A stretch of DNA of 64,000 nt from Histoplasma ohiense (taxonomy: Eukaryota; Ascomycota; Eurotiomycetes; Onygenales; Ajellomycetaceae), in assembly GCA_017607445.1 (NCBI GenBank), contig JAEVHH010000003.1, positions 3,348,001-3,412,000 of the forward strand, written 5' to 3'. The stretch's first letter is position 1, and each line of letters starts with the position of its first letter. The position numbers were made by a program, and so were the translations under genes. Positions 34,341-47,170 of this stretch are shown piece by piece. Under the pieces are notes generated by a model. The model saw only the letters and a program-made list of their open reading frames with translations, was not told the origin of the DNA and ran no database searches.

Positions 34341-37300
34341 TAAGACACATCATTCAGCTTGCAATGACAGTCATAAATGCAGAAAGTTGATGCAAAAACA
34401 CCTTAAGCTTCACTATCACAGTGGAACTCACTACATCTAAGAATCTGCAAAAAGTGCTTGCACTAGTAGACTCTGAGTCAGAAATGAACTGTGTTGATGA
34501 ATTTTGGACAAAGAATCACAATCTAGAAGCTGCTCACCACAAAATCAAAATGATTAAATCAATTGATGAATGCATAATACACTTCTTTGAAGAGTATAAC
34601 ATTGCAACTACTGTCACTGATCACAAGAGTAATACACAGCAGACATCTCATTTCTTTCATGTAATGAAGATGAAGGACTACAGTCTTGTATTAGAATTTT
34701 CTTGATTAAAACAAACAAATTCTCTTATAGATTGATCAGATGAACAATTCTTCTTTAGAAACTCTGAAGATGAACAACAGCCTCAAATTATTTCTGAACA
34801 AGATGTTCTAGCTGAAGTTCTCACAGAAGCTAGAGTAGAAATGTTTGTAGTATTATCTACAGAATATTCAAAAGACTCAAAGCATGCTTCATGTGTATTC
34901 TCAGCTGTGTATTCAGACTTGCTGACTGATCTATCTGATTATGTCATGCCATACACACATATCTTCTCAGAAGAAGCTGCTATAAGCACAAAAAGATCAG
35001 AAGAGACAGAACACTGCATAGATCTTGAGTCTGATACATAATCTTCATTTATGTCAATATACAATCTCTCTGAAACTGAGTTAGCCACTCTAAGAGAATA
35101 TTTAAAAAATGCATTAGATAAAGAGTGGATACAATCATTCAGTAGTCTGGCTGATGCACTGATTCTCTTTGTTCTCAAAAAAGATGATGGACTCCAACTT
35201 TGTGTAGACTATTGAGGATTAAATCAAATCATCATCAAGAATCAATACCCTCTATCTCTAATAAGTGAATTACTTGATAGACTTTCAAAAGCCAAGATAT
35301 TCACTAAGCTGGATCTTTGAGATGCCTATCACTGCATACTTATAGTGGCAAAAGACTGTTGGAAGACAGCCTTTAGAACAAGATATGGACATTTTGAATA
35401 TGTAGTTATGTTATTTGAACTAGCTAATGCTTCAGCAACATTTCAAGCATACATTAACAATGCCTTGTCTGATTTGTTGGATATATGTTGCATTGTCTAT
35501 TTGGATGACATTCTCATATTCTTCAATTCAAAGCAGAAATATAAAGTGCATGTTACTAAGGTGCTAGAACATTTTGAGCATGTGAATCTATTTGCAAAAC
35601 TCTCTAAATGTGAATTTGAAGTGGACAAGATCTCATTTCTGGAGTTTGTTATAGATACAAATGATGTCAAGATGAAGTCAGACAGAGTCTCCACTATTGT
35701 GGAATGGCCTACATCTAAATCAATTAAAGAGGTTCAATTCTTCTTGAGCTTTGCTAATTTCTATTGATGATTTATTAAGTCTTTCTTCTCTATTGCAGCC
35801 CCATTATTTGAACTTACAAAAGAGAGCAAGAAGAGGGAAAGAAAAGCCACTTTTATATGGACAGAAGATGCTCAAAGTGCTTTCAATGAGCTCAAATTGT
35901 GCTTTATATATGCTCCTCTATTAGCTCATTTTGACTCAGCTCAGTGTATTCAGATCAAATCTGATGCATTCACTTTTGCAGTCACTGCTATTCTGTCACA
36001 GTTGCAGAATGATGGACACTGACATTCAGTTGCCTTCTGATCAAGAAAGTTGATTGATGCAGAGACATATTATGATACTCATAATAAAAAACTCTTGGCT
36101 ATTGTAGCAGTATTTAAGAATTGAAGACACTATCTGAAGAGAAGTCAGTATTCAATTCAAGTCTGATCTGATCATGCCAATCTGCAGTACTTTATGACAA
36201 CTAAGAAATTGAACAGACATCAGATCAGATGAATAGAAGCTTTATCTGCTTATGATTTTGTATTACTGCACTGTTCTGAATCAAAGAATTCAGCTGATGG
36301 GCTCAGTCATTGTGCAGACTACAGTGAAGTCTATAATGATCAAACTATGTTATCTATCCTGCAACAGAAGCTGAAACATGGAGTTAGACTAGGCTGAGAA
36401 GCTGATACTTCTTTTCAAAATGATATTTCTTCTGATGTAGTCTGTGCACAGATCTCTAATGAGCAAAATACTTCTTTTAATAAGTGAAAAGCACTTTATA
36501 TGTCAATGTCTTCTATCTCTCACATAAACTCTTCCTCTCTGTTGCATGTTGAGCAATATATGCTCTGGATTGCAGTCAATAAGACTATTCTTGAGGACTC
36601 AGTATATACAGAAATGTCTGAATCCTTCATCTCATTTCTGAGTAAAGCACAGAAGATTGATTCTTTTGCTGCTGAGCAAAGAAAGAAGATAAAAGAGAAG
36701 AGTATGACTGTCACTGAAAATATGCTATGAACAATTTCTGAGGATGATATATTGTGTGCTGATGGTTGTGTGTATGTCCCTCAACAAAAGACACTCATTG
36801 ATGAAATTATCAGTGCAAATCATGATGATCCACAGAGGGGTCACTTTGATATAAAAAAGTTTATAGACAGCATTCAGAACAAATACTATTGACATGAGCT
36901 AGTCAGAGATATCAAAGATTATATATCCACTTGTAATACTTGTCAAAGAGTAAAGTCAAAACAGCACAGACAATATAGAGAATTGGATACAATCTTCTTA
37001 TCATCAAATCCTTTTGAGTTCATTACTATAGATTTTATTACAGACTTGCCAGTCTCTACATTTCTTCATCAAATCTACAATGCAATTTTAGTGATTGTGA
37101 ATATATATATCAAGTTTATGATCTATATTCCTTGCACCAAAAACATTATGGCTGATGAACTAGTGGAAATTGTTTATACCAAGTTCTATACAATTTACAG
37201 AGTACTCAAAAACCATATATCTGATCAAGGTTCACTGTTTACAAGTCATTATTGGTCCATCTTTTGTTATATGCTAGGCGCACACCAGAAACTTTCAACA

Positions 37301-38152
37301 GCCTTTCACCCTCAAACAGATGGCCAAACAGAACAACAAAATCAAATCTTGAAACATTATCTCTGATGCTTTATCAACTATCATCAAGATGACTGAGTAT
37401 GCTGACTACTGCTAGTGCAGTTTGTTTACAATATCTCTCAACATGTCTCTACTGAAATGGCATCCACAGAAGCCTTAATGGGATATCAATCTGATTTGAA
37501 AATTAATATCAGCAAACCATCACAACTGGTCGCCATACATGCTGCTAGCTGTGCAAAACATATCAAGAAAACACATCATAAGCTCATCAAAAATCTACAA
37601 AAGACACAACAAGCACAGAAAATCTATTACAATGCAAAACATAAGCTTCAACAATTTAAAATAGATGACTATATCATACTCAATGCAAAAAATCTCCAAT
37701 TGCTGCGCCCGGTTCACAAACTTGATCATAAATATGTTGAATTCTTCAAGATTCTGAATATCATTGGAAAACAAGTGTACAAACTAGAACTGTCATCTTC
37801 ATATAGAAGCATTCATCCTGTATTCCATGTATCTTTATTGAAGTCATACAACCACAGGAATGGAGCTCTACCAGAACCAGAACTGAAACTTGTCAATGAT
37901 GAAGAAGAATATCAAGTTGAAGAAATTCTTGAAAAACAACAACAAAAAAACAAACCTCTGAAATATTTTGTGAGATGGACAGATTGGGGTTCTAGTGGTG
38001 ATACATGAGAATTGAAAGAAAACATATTGAACACTCAGACATTCAAAATCTTCCTTGAACAAGAAAACAAACAACAAATACAAAATCAATATACTTTCAA
38101 ATATCAAAAGCACAAACATCAAGTTGAAAGATGCCAGAAGTGCAAATCTTAA
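34205..38152 (+). pseudogene. pol: G3b pol (protease to chromodomain)
   Basis: One continuous frame interrupted only by TGA until a TAA at 38150. Protease LALVDSESEMNCVD (34454 on; G of DSG is Glu). RT: LCVDY-x-GLN (about 35200), TKLDL-x-DAYH, and the catalytic YLDDILIFFN (35495-35524). RNase H: IKSDAFTFAV (D of DAS kept). Integrase: H2C2 zinc region (about 36820-36960), ITIDFITDLP, then AFHPQTDGQTEQQNQI (about 37302-37350). Chromodomain 37905-38035: YQVEEILEK...LKYFVRWTDWGSSGDT-W-ELKENI. Stops fall at Arg (FY-RR-FIKSF gives TGATGA) and Trp. Best-preserved G3 pol. Confidence 0.9.
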
Positions 38153-38599
38153 ATTGAAAAACACTAGAAATACAAATCTCACTCAAACTTCAATCAAATG
38201 CATTCTTTTTAGAAGGATTTTATCAGGGAAAAGAGAAAAAAGGAAAAAATTCAATTTGGGTATAATAAATACAAAAAATAAAATATATAAGCAAGGAAAA
38301 AACAAAGAAAATGAGTTCTAAGAAAAGTCTAAAGACTCTTAGTTCACTTATCTTCATCTCACTTCTTATCTCTCACTTTCTCTTCTCTCTTTCATCATCT
38401 CTCTCATTTCTTCTCTCTGTCATCCTTGCTCAATACTCCTTCTGGTACTTGTATATTACAGACACTCATTTTGAGTGCAGGGGTATAGACAAATGTCTAT
38501 TTCACAAGACATTTGTCTTCTCATATCTTCTCTTCTTCATCAACCTATTCATTCTTCAGCATATCTGATGAAGAAAGACATTTCTCTCCATCTTTTTCT

Positions 38600-39320
38600 T
38601 TCACTTCTTCACTGTCCAGAGCACCCTCTCCCTCTGCTCCATCAACATCAGTGACAAATTGGCAAAGAAAGCAGGCATCATGAGCACTGCTGCAGCCATC
38701 AGCATCTCCACAATCTTCTTCATTGACTTTTCAGTCAACTCCTCCCTCATCAACTCCTTCTCAATCAACTCCTTCATCACAGAGTCTCTGAAGCTCATCA
38801 CTCTCAAAATCCTCATATCCTTCTCCACACTCTTCTCTTTCTCTAACATCTCTGCTCTGAAAGAATCAGGCACAATCACAGTCTTCAAAATCTGCATCTC
38901 TGCAGACTCAGCTGCTGTCTGATGCTGAAATTATAGAGTATTTGCCTCTGCTCTGCTCTGAGCAGACAGTATCACCAGACAAGATGCATTCAATTGTTTA
39001 ACTAAATGATGAAAACAACTTTTGTGGCTGGTCATATCCTCTCTGACTGCCATCCCCATGAAAATAAACACTCATCTGTGCATGATGTGCCTCAGAAGAG
39101 ATGTATCACACATCTAGCATCATTATCAGTATATCAACATTGCTGAAGAAAAAGAAAAAGAAAACAAGAATTAAAGAGGATTACTCATAGATTTGCAGAA
39201 TTTTTCTGCAGAGACACAAGCCTCACAATGCTTCTGAGCATTTGATCTCAGCACACACCAAAAATCGACATCTCCAAGTCTAGAGACACAATGTTCACAT
39301 GGAATCCAACTGTTGTGCAT
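38600..39320 (-). pseudogene. G3b antisense Cys-rich gene
   Basis: Minus strand, between pol and 3' LTR, the same position as in G1. From ATG 39320: a cysteine module C-x2-C-x10-C-x9-C-x2-C-x6-C (PCEHC ... WC ... HCEAC ... FC). A donor-like GTAAT follows right after the last Cys (about 39189), then a pyrimidine-rich stretch and a TTCTTCAG or TGCTAG acceptor; the exact splice is unclear because the reading phases do not match simply. The next exon is charged and helical (AEMQILKTVIV, EKEKSVEKDM ...), open for 98 codons from 38897. The match with G3c differs by in-frame indels of 6 and 24 nt. Function unknown. Confidence 0.62.
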
Positions 39321-39393
39321 CACATGATTAGAGCTAGAGCAATATAACAAGCGAACAGCAAATGACGCTATATGGAAACAAGCTAGTGACACA

Positions 39394-39877
39394 CATGACC
39401 ACACTAATAACACCACTGGCAAGGAACACCAGCAATAATACATGATAAGCACCAGTGAGGAAACAACTTACTTAAAATTGGGATATCTGAGGGAGCCCAT
39501 TTCAAAAAAAGAAGGGAGGGAGAGAGAGAACTGACAAAAATTTAAAAACTGATGAAAATTTAAAAATTTTTTATTGAAAATAAAAAATCACAGCAGAATG
39601 AGAAGAAGCTTTGATGATGGTCAAGTTAAAAGAGAAGAGAAATCTTCAAGGGGAAAGAAATTCTTTTTGCTTCTCTGCACACAACCCCTAGCAATCAAAG
39701 AATCCATCAATTCCACCTCATTAGAAAATCAATAACAATGTGTATACAAGCTATCTAGAGGACGCGATCAATATACTGCTATCAACAAGCAGAATTTACA
39801 ATATGGGAATGCAATTATCTACTAGCAAGCAATCTATACAATTGCTGAGGGCAGCTCTTATAAAAAAGAGAGGCAAT
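39394..39877 (+). other. G3b 3' UTR with polypurine tract
   Basis: Non-coding. Contains a purine run AGAAGGGAGGGAGAGAGAGAA (39510-39530), an ATTTAAAAATTTTTTATTG run and, directly before the LTR, TAAAAAAGAGAGGCAAT (39861-39877), which fits a plus-strand primer polypurine tract. Nearly the same sequence recurs at 40149-40621. Confidence 0.65.
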
Positions 39878-40148
39878 TGTAATGCACTTGTTTATTATTT
39901 CCTTATTATCTTTGCTTATTCTTACCTCTTTCCATTATACTCTCACTACCACTATTTCTATATGTATATATATATTGATGTATGTATTTCACACATCTTC
40001 TTTCTCTTTCTTTTCTTCCTTAGCGATTAGCTACACTACACTATGTTACACTACTATACTATATTACTTTACAATATATTACTATTATCTCCGCTACGCT
40101 ATAAACTATCTTCTACTGTTACTCTTCACACTGTCACTACACCTCACA
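39878..40148 (+). repeat. G3b 3' LTR
   Basis: 271 bp, TGTAATGCAC ... CCTCACA. Confidence 0.88.
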
Positions 40149-40621
40149 CACATGTGACCACACTAATAACACCACTGACAAGGAACACCAACAATAATAT
40201 GCAATAAGCATCCAAGAAATAACTTATTTAAAATTGAAGTAATCAAAAGAGCCCATTTTGATATAAAAAAAGAGGAGGGAGGAAGGACAATGATATAAAA
40301 ATTTAAAAATTTTTTTATTGAAGATGAAAAATTGTGGCAGAAAGATAAGAAGCTTTGATGATGATCAAGTTAAAAGAGAAGAGAAATCTTCAAGAGAAAA
40401 GAAATTCTTTTTGCTTCTCTGTATACAATCTCTGACAATCAAAGAATCCATCAATTTCATCTCATTAGAAAATCAATAACAACACATATACAAGCTATTT
40501 AGAGGATGCAATTGATACACTGCTATCAACAAGCAGAACTTACAATATAAGAATTCAATTATCTACTAGTAAGCAATCTATACAATTGCTGAAAGCAGCT
40601 TTTATAAAAAAAAAGAGCAAT
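40149..40621 (+). repeat. Duplicated G3 3' UTR piece
   Basis: Second copy of 39394-39877, joined to the end of the preceding LTR at CACACA, a short shared word, and leading into the last LTR. The two copies differ mostly by transitions. It points to unequal recombination. Confidence 0.75.
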
Positions 40622-40884
40622 TGTAATGCATTCATTTATTATTTTCTTATTATCTTCACTTATTCTTATCTCTTTCCATTATACTCTTGCTATCATTATT
40701 TCTATATGTATATATATATTGATGTATGTATTTCACACATCTTCTTTCTCTTTCTTTTCTTTCTTAGTGATTAGCTATGCTACATTACACTACTATATTA
40801 CACTCTATAATATATTACTATTATCTCTGCTACACTATAAACTATCTTCTACTGTTACTCTTCACACTGTCACTACACCTCACA
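40622..40884 (+). repeat. Terminal G3 LTR
   Basis: 263 bp. Ends at CTCACA, followed by the TTTCA target copy. LINE-A leader continues from here to ORF1 at 41268. Confidence 0.9.
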
Positions 40885-41267
40885 TTTCATTAATACTGAT
40901 CAAGTGATTATTATATATCTTTTCTTTATCAATTGAGCTACACACTTGTTGTGTGGGGAGATTTCTGAAGTAAAGAATATAACTAACTAGTTTTAACAGC
41001 TTCTCTTCAAAAAGCTGAGTATTTTTTGTTAGTTTTTCTTTCAAAAACTGACATTTCAGTCTTGATTTAATTAAGTTGAAATCATTAGTCTCCCCTCCTC
41101 TGTCAAGTTTGTAGCACTCAACTTTGTGAAGATTTAACTAATTTATCTTTAAAAATCAGTATTAGTTTATTAAGTTCTCTTGAAAAACTTAATCTAGTTA
41201 CTATTACTAGTAGGAAAAATAGCTTGAAACACAATCAAATCATCTAAATCTATCAATATCTATCAAA

Positions 41268-42782
41268 ATGATAGAGAAGAATGTCTTTTCTGATGAGATT
41301 TCTGAGATTGAGTTTCTTAAAAAACAAAAAAAGAAATATCAAGATCAGATGCAAGAAATTCAAAACCTTGAAAATGCTGTCAAATGCTTGAAAAATCAAT
41401 GTATGGAGGAAAAAGATACTGAGGTACTTCATATACTGCTAATTCAAGCAAGACAACTGAATGAGATTCTAAAATATAAACTGAGAATCTCTTCTAAATT
41501 AGAAAAGATTTTTGAGATGAAATCTTTGAGTTCATCTCAATCTACAGAACAGAAAACAGAGCTGAGAACTTATGCTCAAGCTGCAGCAGTGTCTTCTACC
41601 TCTTCTGTTACAAAAATTGCATTCTTGGAAAAAACATATACTCAGAATTCAAAATCTGCTGATTCTCTGAATACACTGAGTTCAGAAAAATCAAGAAAAG
41701 AGCTAAAAGATGAGAGACTTCTTCAGTCAAAAGCTCAAAGGCTAATTGTTAAAATCTTTAACAAAGAAGTCTTTGAGAAAAAGATGCTATCAAATGCAAG
41801 TCTTATTTTTCAAATGAGAAATGAGATAAATCATGCATTAAACTCTGTCTTTGAATCTGAACTACACAGATCAGTTGTAGCTTCAGTTGAAAGCTCTTTT
41901 CTTGGAAATTCAATAATTCTCACTATCATATCTGAGTTCAATTCTGATTTTCTGATTCAAAATCAACAGATCTGGACCCCCATAGTAAAATCTCTTTTAA
42001 AAACTGAGATTTCAGTGGAAAAAGATGAGAAATGGGGCAAGTTTATTCTCCATGACATATCTACAGCAATCTTCAATCATGATGATGGACTGATTCAACT
42101 TCAGCATGAAATTGAAGACTTCAATTCAATCAAATTAAAAAAGCTGCCAATTTGGCTGAACAATGAGGAGCAAAGAGAAAATAGACAAAATGCTTCAGTG
42201 CTAATCATAACTGAGTCATTTGAACAGTCTAAACTCTCCTTTGTAAGAATTGCTGGTATGAGAATGAGAACATATGAATTTAAAGATATAAGAGAAAATC
42301 TAAAATCTCAAATTCAGTGTTCAAATTGTCAGAAGTATGGTCATTTTGCAAATCTCTGTAAGAGAAATGTATGATGTCAAATTTGTGCTCAATCTCACAA
42401 GACAGCTGAGCACAGTTGTCATCTATGTTTGAAAAAGGGAAAATTGTGTGAACATTCCAAATCCATTGCAAAGTGTGCCAATTGTAAAGAGCCCCATTTT
42501 GCAAATTCAAAAGAATGTGTATTTGCTCCCAAATCAGAAAAGTCATCAGTACAGACAAATAACTCAGTCTCTACTAATGTAAATAATAGCAATAAACAAA
42601 AAAGAAGAAATTCTCAACTCTCTGAATCTGCTATCTCTGAACCTTCTGCAAAGCAAAAAATTAGATCACAGAAGTCATCAAGAATCTCTGTTCAAACAAA
42701 GATAAAAGATACACATATGCAGAATATGATAGCAGTTGAAGTTGTGAATAATAGATTCAGTCTATTATCTGACTCTGAATAA
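41268..42782 (+). pseudogene. LINE-A ORF1 (zinc-knuckle nucleic-acid-binding protein)
   Basis: 504 codons in one frame with a single TGA at 42372, at a likely Trp (NV-W-CQIC), so close to intact. N-terminal coiled-coil (residues ~1-85), a YAQAAA motif typical of fungal Tad ORF1 (~residue 104), a central domain, then a row of zinc knuckles: CSNCQKYGHFANLC (~350), CQICAQSHKTAEHSC, CHLC and CANCKEPHFANSKEC. The tail is basic/Ser-rich. It ends in TAA at 42780, 20 bp before ORF2. It should bind the element RNA in the ribonucleoprotein particle. Confidence 0.9.
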
Positions 42783-42802
42783 AGAGAAACACTTCTTAAT
42801 AT

Positions 42803-45800
42803 TTGTGTAATGTCAGAAAAACAACAAAAAATGTTAAAAGCTTTACAAAAATCAAATTTATTCAAAATAATGTGGACAGAACAAATCCATGTCTTTATTT
42901 CTGTTTACAAATTGACTATAAGCAAAAGGCAGACTTCATTCTTGTTCAAGAACTCAGACTTGATGCTGATCAAGAGTATAGTGTATCTTATCCAGCATAC
43001 TATTGTTTTTTACCAGAGAAAACAGATATTAGAGTTAGAGTGGCAATTTATGCTAGAAAGAATTCAAGATTTCAATTCAATCTGAGATATGATTTGATAT
43101 CTGACTCTGATATTCTTGTTGATGACATTGTGGATATGAAAAAACAGTTTGAAAATATTCAATTAATCAATATCTACAATGAAAGATCACTCAGAGAAAA
43201 CAATAGAACTTGGACATTTGATAGATGTTTAATGCAGTTGAAACCAGAAAAGAACTCAATAATCATGGGGGATTTCAATGCTCATCACTCTTGGTGGAAT
43301 TCAGAAAGAACTCAATCAATTAGAGCTGAAAACCTAGTTGAATGAGCACTTTTAAACAAACTAGAGTTGATAAATGAGCAAGATATTCCCACTTTTCACA
43401 AGCCAGGTTTGAGACAGAAGTCAATTATCGATCTATGTTTTTTCTCTAAGAATCTATATGAGAATAAACATTTTAATTGGTATGTTGACTCAAATGAAAC
43501 AAATGGTGCTGCCACTGGACATGAGATAATTCAAGTTGATATGGAATTGGATAGTAATCAAACAGTTCAAAACCCATTATATTCAAATCAATACAACTTT
43601 GAAAAAGCTCAGTGGACAGAAGTGAAAAGAATGATTGAAAAGTTGAAATTAGAGAATAGAGAAACTCTTTATTGGAAATCAGATACAAATCTTACAGATA
43701 AAATGCTTGAAGACAGAGCAAATTTAATCACTGAGATTATTCTTTCAAGTATAAAGAAATATATTCCATTGAAAAGAGTCTCTGAATTCTCTAAGCCTTG
43801 GTGGAATGATGAGATTTCAAATAAAAGAAGACATTTAGCTAGAGTTAAAAAAGATTGAAAAGAAGATCTTGTTTCATTTGAGTATTTAAAGAATATTAGA
43901 AATGATTATTTCTCAACAATTAAAAAGGCAAAGACTGATTGTTGAAATAACTTTCTAGAAAATGCTCAGAGGAAAGAGATTTTCAAAGCTTTTAGATATA
44001 CTAAGTCAAAAACAATGTCTAAGCTACCAACATTAACTTATAATTTCCAGAATGAGGAAATTATAGCTAGCTCATTTGAAGATAAATGTCAAGCTTTTAT
44101 GAGAATATTGTTTTCATCATCAAATAATTCAACTGAGATTTGTTCTTTGCAAGAAGATAATGAATATGAACATGATAAGAAATGGAAATGGTCTGACTTA
44201 ACTGAAGATGAATTAAAGACAGCTATCTTTTCATCTTCAAAGGTCACAGCAGCAGAAGCTGATACTATAAATCATTTAATAATTCAAGAGCTTTATTCAG
44301 TACTAAAAGATGAGCTCATTGAATTATTCTCAAATCTTTTGAAATATGGATATCATTCTAAGTGCTGGAGGCATGCTGTTGGAGTTATTCTTTCAAAACC
44401 CAATAGAAAACCAACTATTTCTAAATCTTATAGAGTGATATCTCTGCTGAATTGCCTGGGAAAAATTCTGGAAAAGATAATTGCTACTAGATTGTCTTTT
44501 CTATCTGCTACTACTGATCTATTATATGATGATCAAATGAGAAGTAGAAAGCAAAACTCAGCAATTGATGCAGTTCTCTCTGTAGTTCATGATATTCAAC
44601 TTGCAAAGAATGAAAAAATGGTTACAACTGCAATGTTTATTGATATAAAAGGTGCATTTGATTGTGTTTCACTTTCTCAAATGATCAATACTTTGATAGA
44701 ACTGAGAATGCCAAAGTCTCTCATTAAGTGAGTTATCTGTTTCATGTCAAAAAGAACTATTCAGTTGCTTTTTGATGGAATGAGACAAGATATAACAGAT
44801 ATTGAGATAGGAGTTCCTCAGAGTTCCCCAGTCTCACCTATTTTGTTTGCTATATTTATCAAGTTTCTATTTATTGATAGACAAATGGCAATTATGGTGA
44901 GAACTCCAAGCTATGTGAATGATTTAGACCTAGTTGTAAGCTCAGAATCAATTGTGAATAACTGCAATTTGATTGAGCAAGCAGCAACTGAAATGATTGA
45001 AAAAGCAAAATCAAAAAACATTGTTTTTGATATGAACAAAACTGAATTAATTCATTTTTATCCAAATTTCAGAGAAAAAGATACTGAAGCTAAGCTTTTA
45101 AATCATTCAGTTAAATCTAAAAACTCAGTTAGATGACTTGATGTCTGATTAGATTCTCAATTGAATTTTAAATCTCATATGCAAATAAAAACTGCAAATG
45201 CTGAAAGAATTTTAAACAGTATATTGAGACTTTCAAATACTGAAAGAGGTCTGACATTTCAAGCAATGAGACAATTATATATTGCCTGTGTGACCTCTGT
45301 TTCAGATTATGCAGTTCAGGTGTGGTGAAGAGGTCAAAAACACTTTATAGAAAGGTTTCAAAAACTTCAAAACTCAGCTTTAAGAAAGATTCTAGAAGTA
45401 TTCAAAACTACTTCAATTAAAGCTATGGAAATTGAAGCCTCTATTTCTCCATCACAAGTGAGATTTGATAAAATCTGTATGAATTATGCTCTCAGAATTA
45501 TGAAGCTATATTCACATCATTCTATTAGAAAGAGAGTTTCAAGTTCTTTTCCAAATGAGTCAAATGGATTAGAATTAGATTGGGAACTTTATCTTGATTG
45601 AAATGAGACTGATTTATCTGAAAATTCAAGTTCTTTACAAAGAAGAAGGATACCATCTCAGTTATTTAGAATTTGCTCAATGATTAAGAACTGTTTCTCT
45701 AGTTTAAATGTAGAGAGAGTAGCTATTGAAAATCTCTCTTCTTGGAAGAAAAGTCTTGATAATCTTGTTGATTTAAACATTAGTCAACTTTCAAAAGAAG

Positions 45801-46355
45801 ATCAGACTCAAGAACATTTAAAGCTTTTGAAACAAATGAAAAATAAAGCAATTCTTATATACACTGATGACTCAAAATGTGAGAAAACAGGCAATCTTGG
45901 AGCTGGAATAGCATATTCAGAAAATGATAAAAACTATATTCTTGATTCTTGACAAATTGAAAAAGAGTCAGAAGTTTTTAATGCTGAATTATTTGCAATT
46001 TCAAGAGCTTTCAAATTGATTGAAATGAAGATTGAACAATGGAAAAGATTTAAGCATATTTGAATATTCTCTGATAGTCAAGCAGAGCTTAAAAGACTTC
46101 AAAGTAATAAAATCAGCAGTGGACAGTCAATGCTAGAGCTGATTTTGAAAAGTCTTCAAAATATTCAAAGAAAAATCTCACTCAATTGTTCTATTCATCT
46201 TCACTGAGTGCCTGCTCACATGGGTATATATGACAATGAAATGGCTGATAAAGCTGCAAAAAGACCCACTGAGTTAGAAGTCTGCTGTCAAAGAATTGTA
46301 ACATGGTCTTTTATTAAAAGAAGAATAAAAGAATTATGTTTACAAAAGTGGCAAG
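42803..46355 (+). pseudogene. LINE-A ORF2, main part (endonuclease, RT, RNase H)
   Basis: One frame for 3.5 kb with about eleven in-frame stops, all TGA and all at positions where Trp fits (LVE-W-ALLN, LH-W-VPAHMG). Endonuclease: VQEL (about 42950), MGDFNAHHSWWN (43264 on), SIIDLCF; the usual SDHE reads TGHE (about 43513), so a catalytic residue appears lost. RT: LNCLGKILEKIIATRLS, FIDIKGAFD (44637 on), GVPQSSPVSPILF (44811 on); the YxDD box is YVND (44911 on), where GAT to AAT after a G removes the first Asp. RNase H: YTDDSK (45861 on), NAELFAI, FSDSQAELKRLQ, and PAHMGIYDNEMADKAAK (46208 on). Split by G3c at CAAGA; the rest is 53786-54179. Confidence 0.92.
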
Positions 46356-46619
46356 ATGTGAGGTGTAGTGACAGTGTGAAGAGTAACAGTAGAAGATAGT
46401 TTATAGCATAGCGGAGATAATAGTAATATATTGTAAAGTGTAGTATGATAGCATAATGTGGTGTAGCTAATCGCTAAGGAAGAAAAGAAAGAGAAAGAAG
46501 ATGTGTGAAATACATACATCAATATATATATACATATAGAAATAGTGATAGCAAGAGTATAATGGAAAGAGATAAGAATAAGTGAAGATAATAAGGAAAT
46601 AATAAACAAATGCATTACA
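46356..46619 (-). repeat. G3c 3' LTR
   Basis: 264 bp, TGTGAGGTG ... GCATTACA on the plus strand. Directly after it ATTGCCCCTCTTTTTTATA is the polypurine tract in reverse. Confidence 0.9.
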
Positions 46620-47170
46620 ATTGCCCCTCTTTTTTATAAGAGCTGTTCTCAGTGATTGTATAGATTGCTTGCTGATAGATAATTGCATTTCCATATTGTA
46701 AGTTCTGCTTGTTGATAGCAGTGTATCAATTGTGTCCTCTAGATAGCTTGTATACATGTTGTTATTGATTTTCTAATGAGATGGAATTGGTGGATTCTTT
46801 GATTGTCAGAGATTGCATGCAGAGAAGCAAAAAGAATTTCTTTCTTCTTGAAGATTTCTCTTCTTTTTTTAATTTAATCATCATCAAAGCTTTTTGCCTT
46901 TCTGCTGCAATTTTTCATCTTCAATAAAAGAATTTTTAAATTTTTATATCATTGTTTTCTCTCTCTCTCTTTTTTTTTTATATCAAAATGGGCTCTCTCA
47001 GTTATCTCAATTTTAAGTAAGTTGTTTCTTGGGTGCTTATTGTGTATTATTGTTGGTGTTCCTTGCCAGTGGCATTATTAGTGTGGTCATGTGCGCCACT
47101 AGCTCATTTCTGTATAGCACCATTCACTGTTCACTTGTTATATTGCTCTAGATTTAGCCCTAATCATGTG
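46620..47170 (-). other. G3c 3' UTR
   Basis: Counterpart of 39394-39877. Non-coding; polypyrimidine on this strand at the LTR junction and again at 46960-46980. Confidence 0.6.

Larger units (their letters stand above)
27063..40884 (+). mobile_element. G3 tandem array (two chromovirus units, four LTRs)
   Basis: Order: LTR (27063-27325), unit G3a, LTR (32694-32964), unit G3b, LTR (39878-40148), duplicated 3' piece (40149-40621), LTR (40622-40884). The whole array is flanked by one 5-bp duplication TTTCA (27058-27062 and 40885-40889), and the LINE-A leader reads on across it. So one integration event was later expanded, or a concatemer integrated. G3b is nearly full length; G3a has lost part of RNase H and most of the antisense gene. 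Confidence 0.9.

Noticed and set aside
39394..40148. A long (~745 bp) LTR for G3 with TGTGA...TCACA ends
   Set aside because: Both independent insertions start, next to their target duplications, at TGTAATGCAC. The upstream part holds the polypurine tract, so it is 3' UTR duplicated once.
42803..46355. TGA read as Trp by a variant genetic code
   Set aside because: TGA also replaces conserved Arg (CGA) in the gypsy genes (DY-R-GLN, FY-RR-FIK), TGG is still used, and LTRs, which are non-coding, show the same G-to-A changes. Mutation explains it better than recoding.
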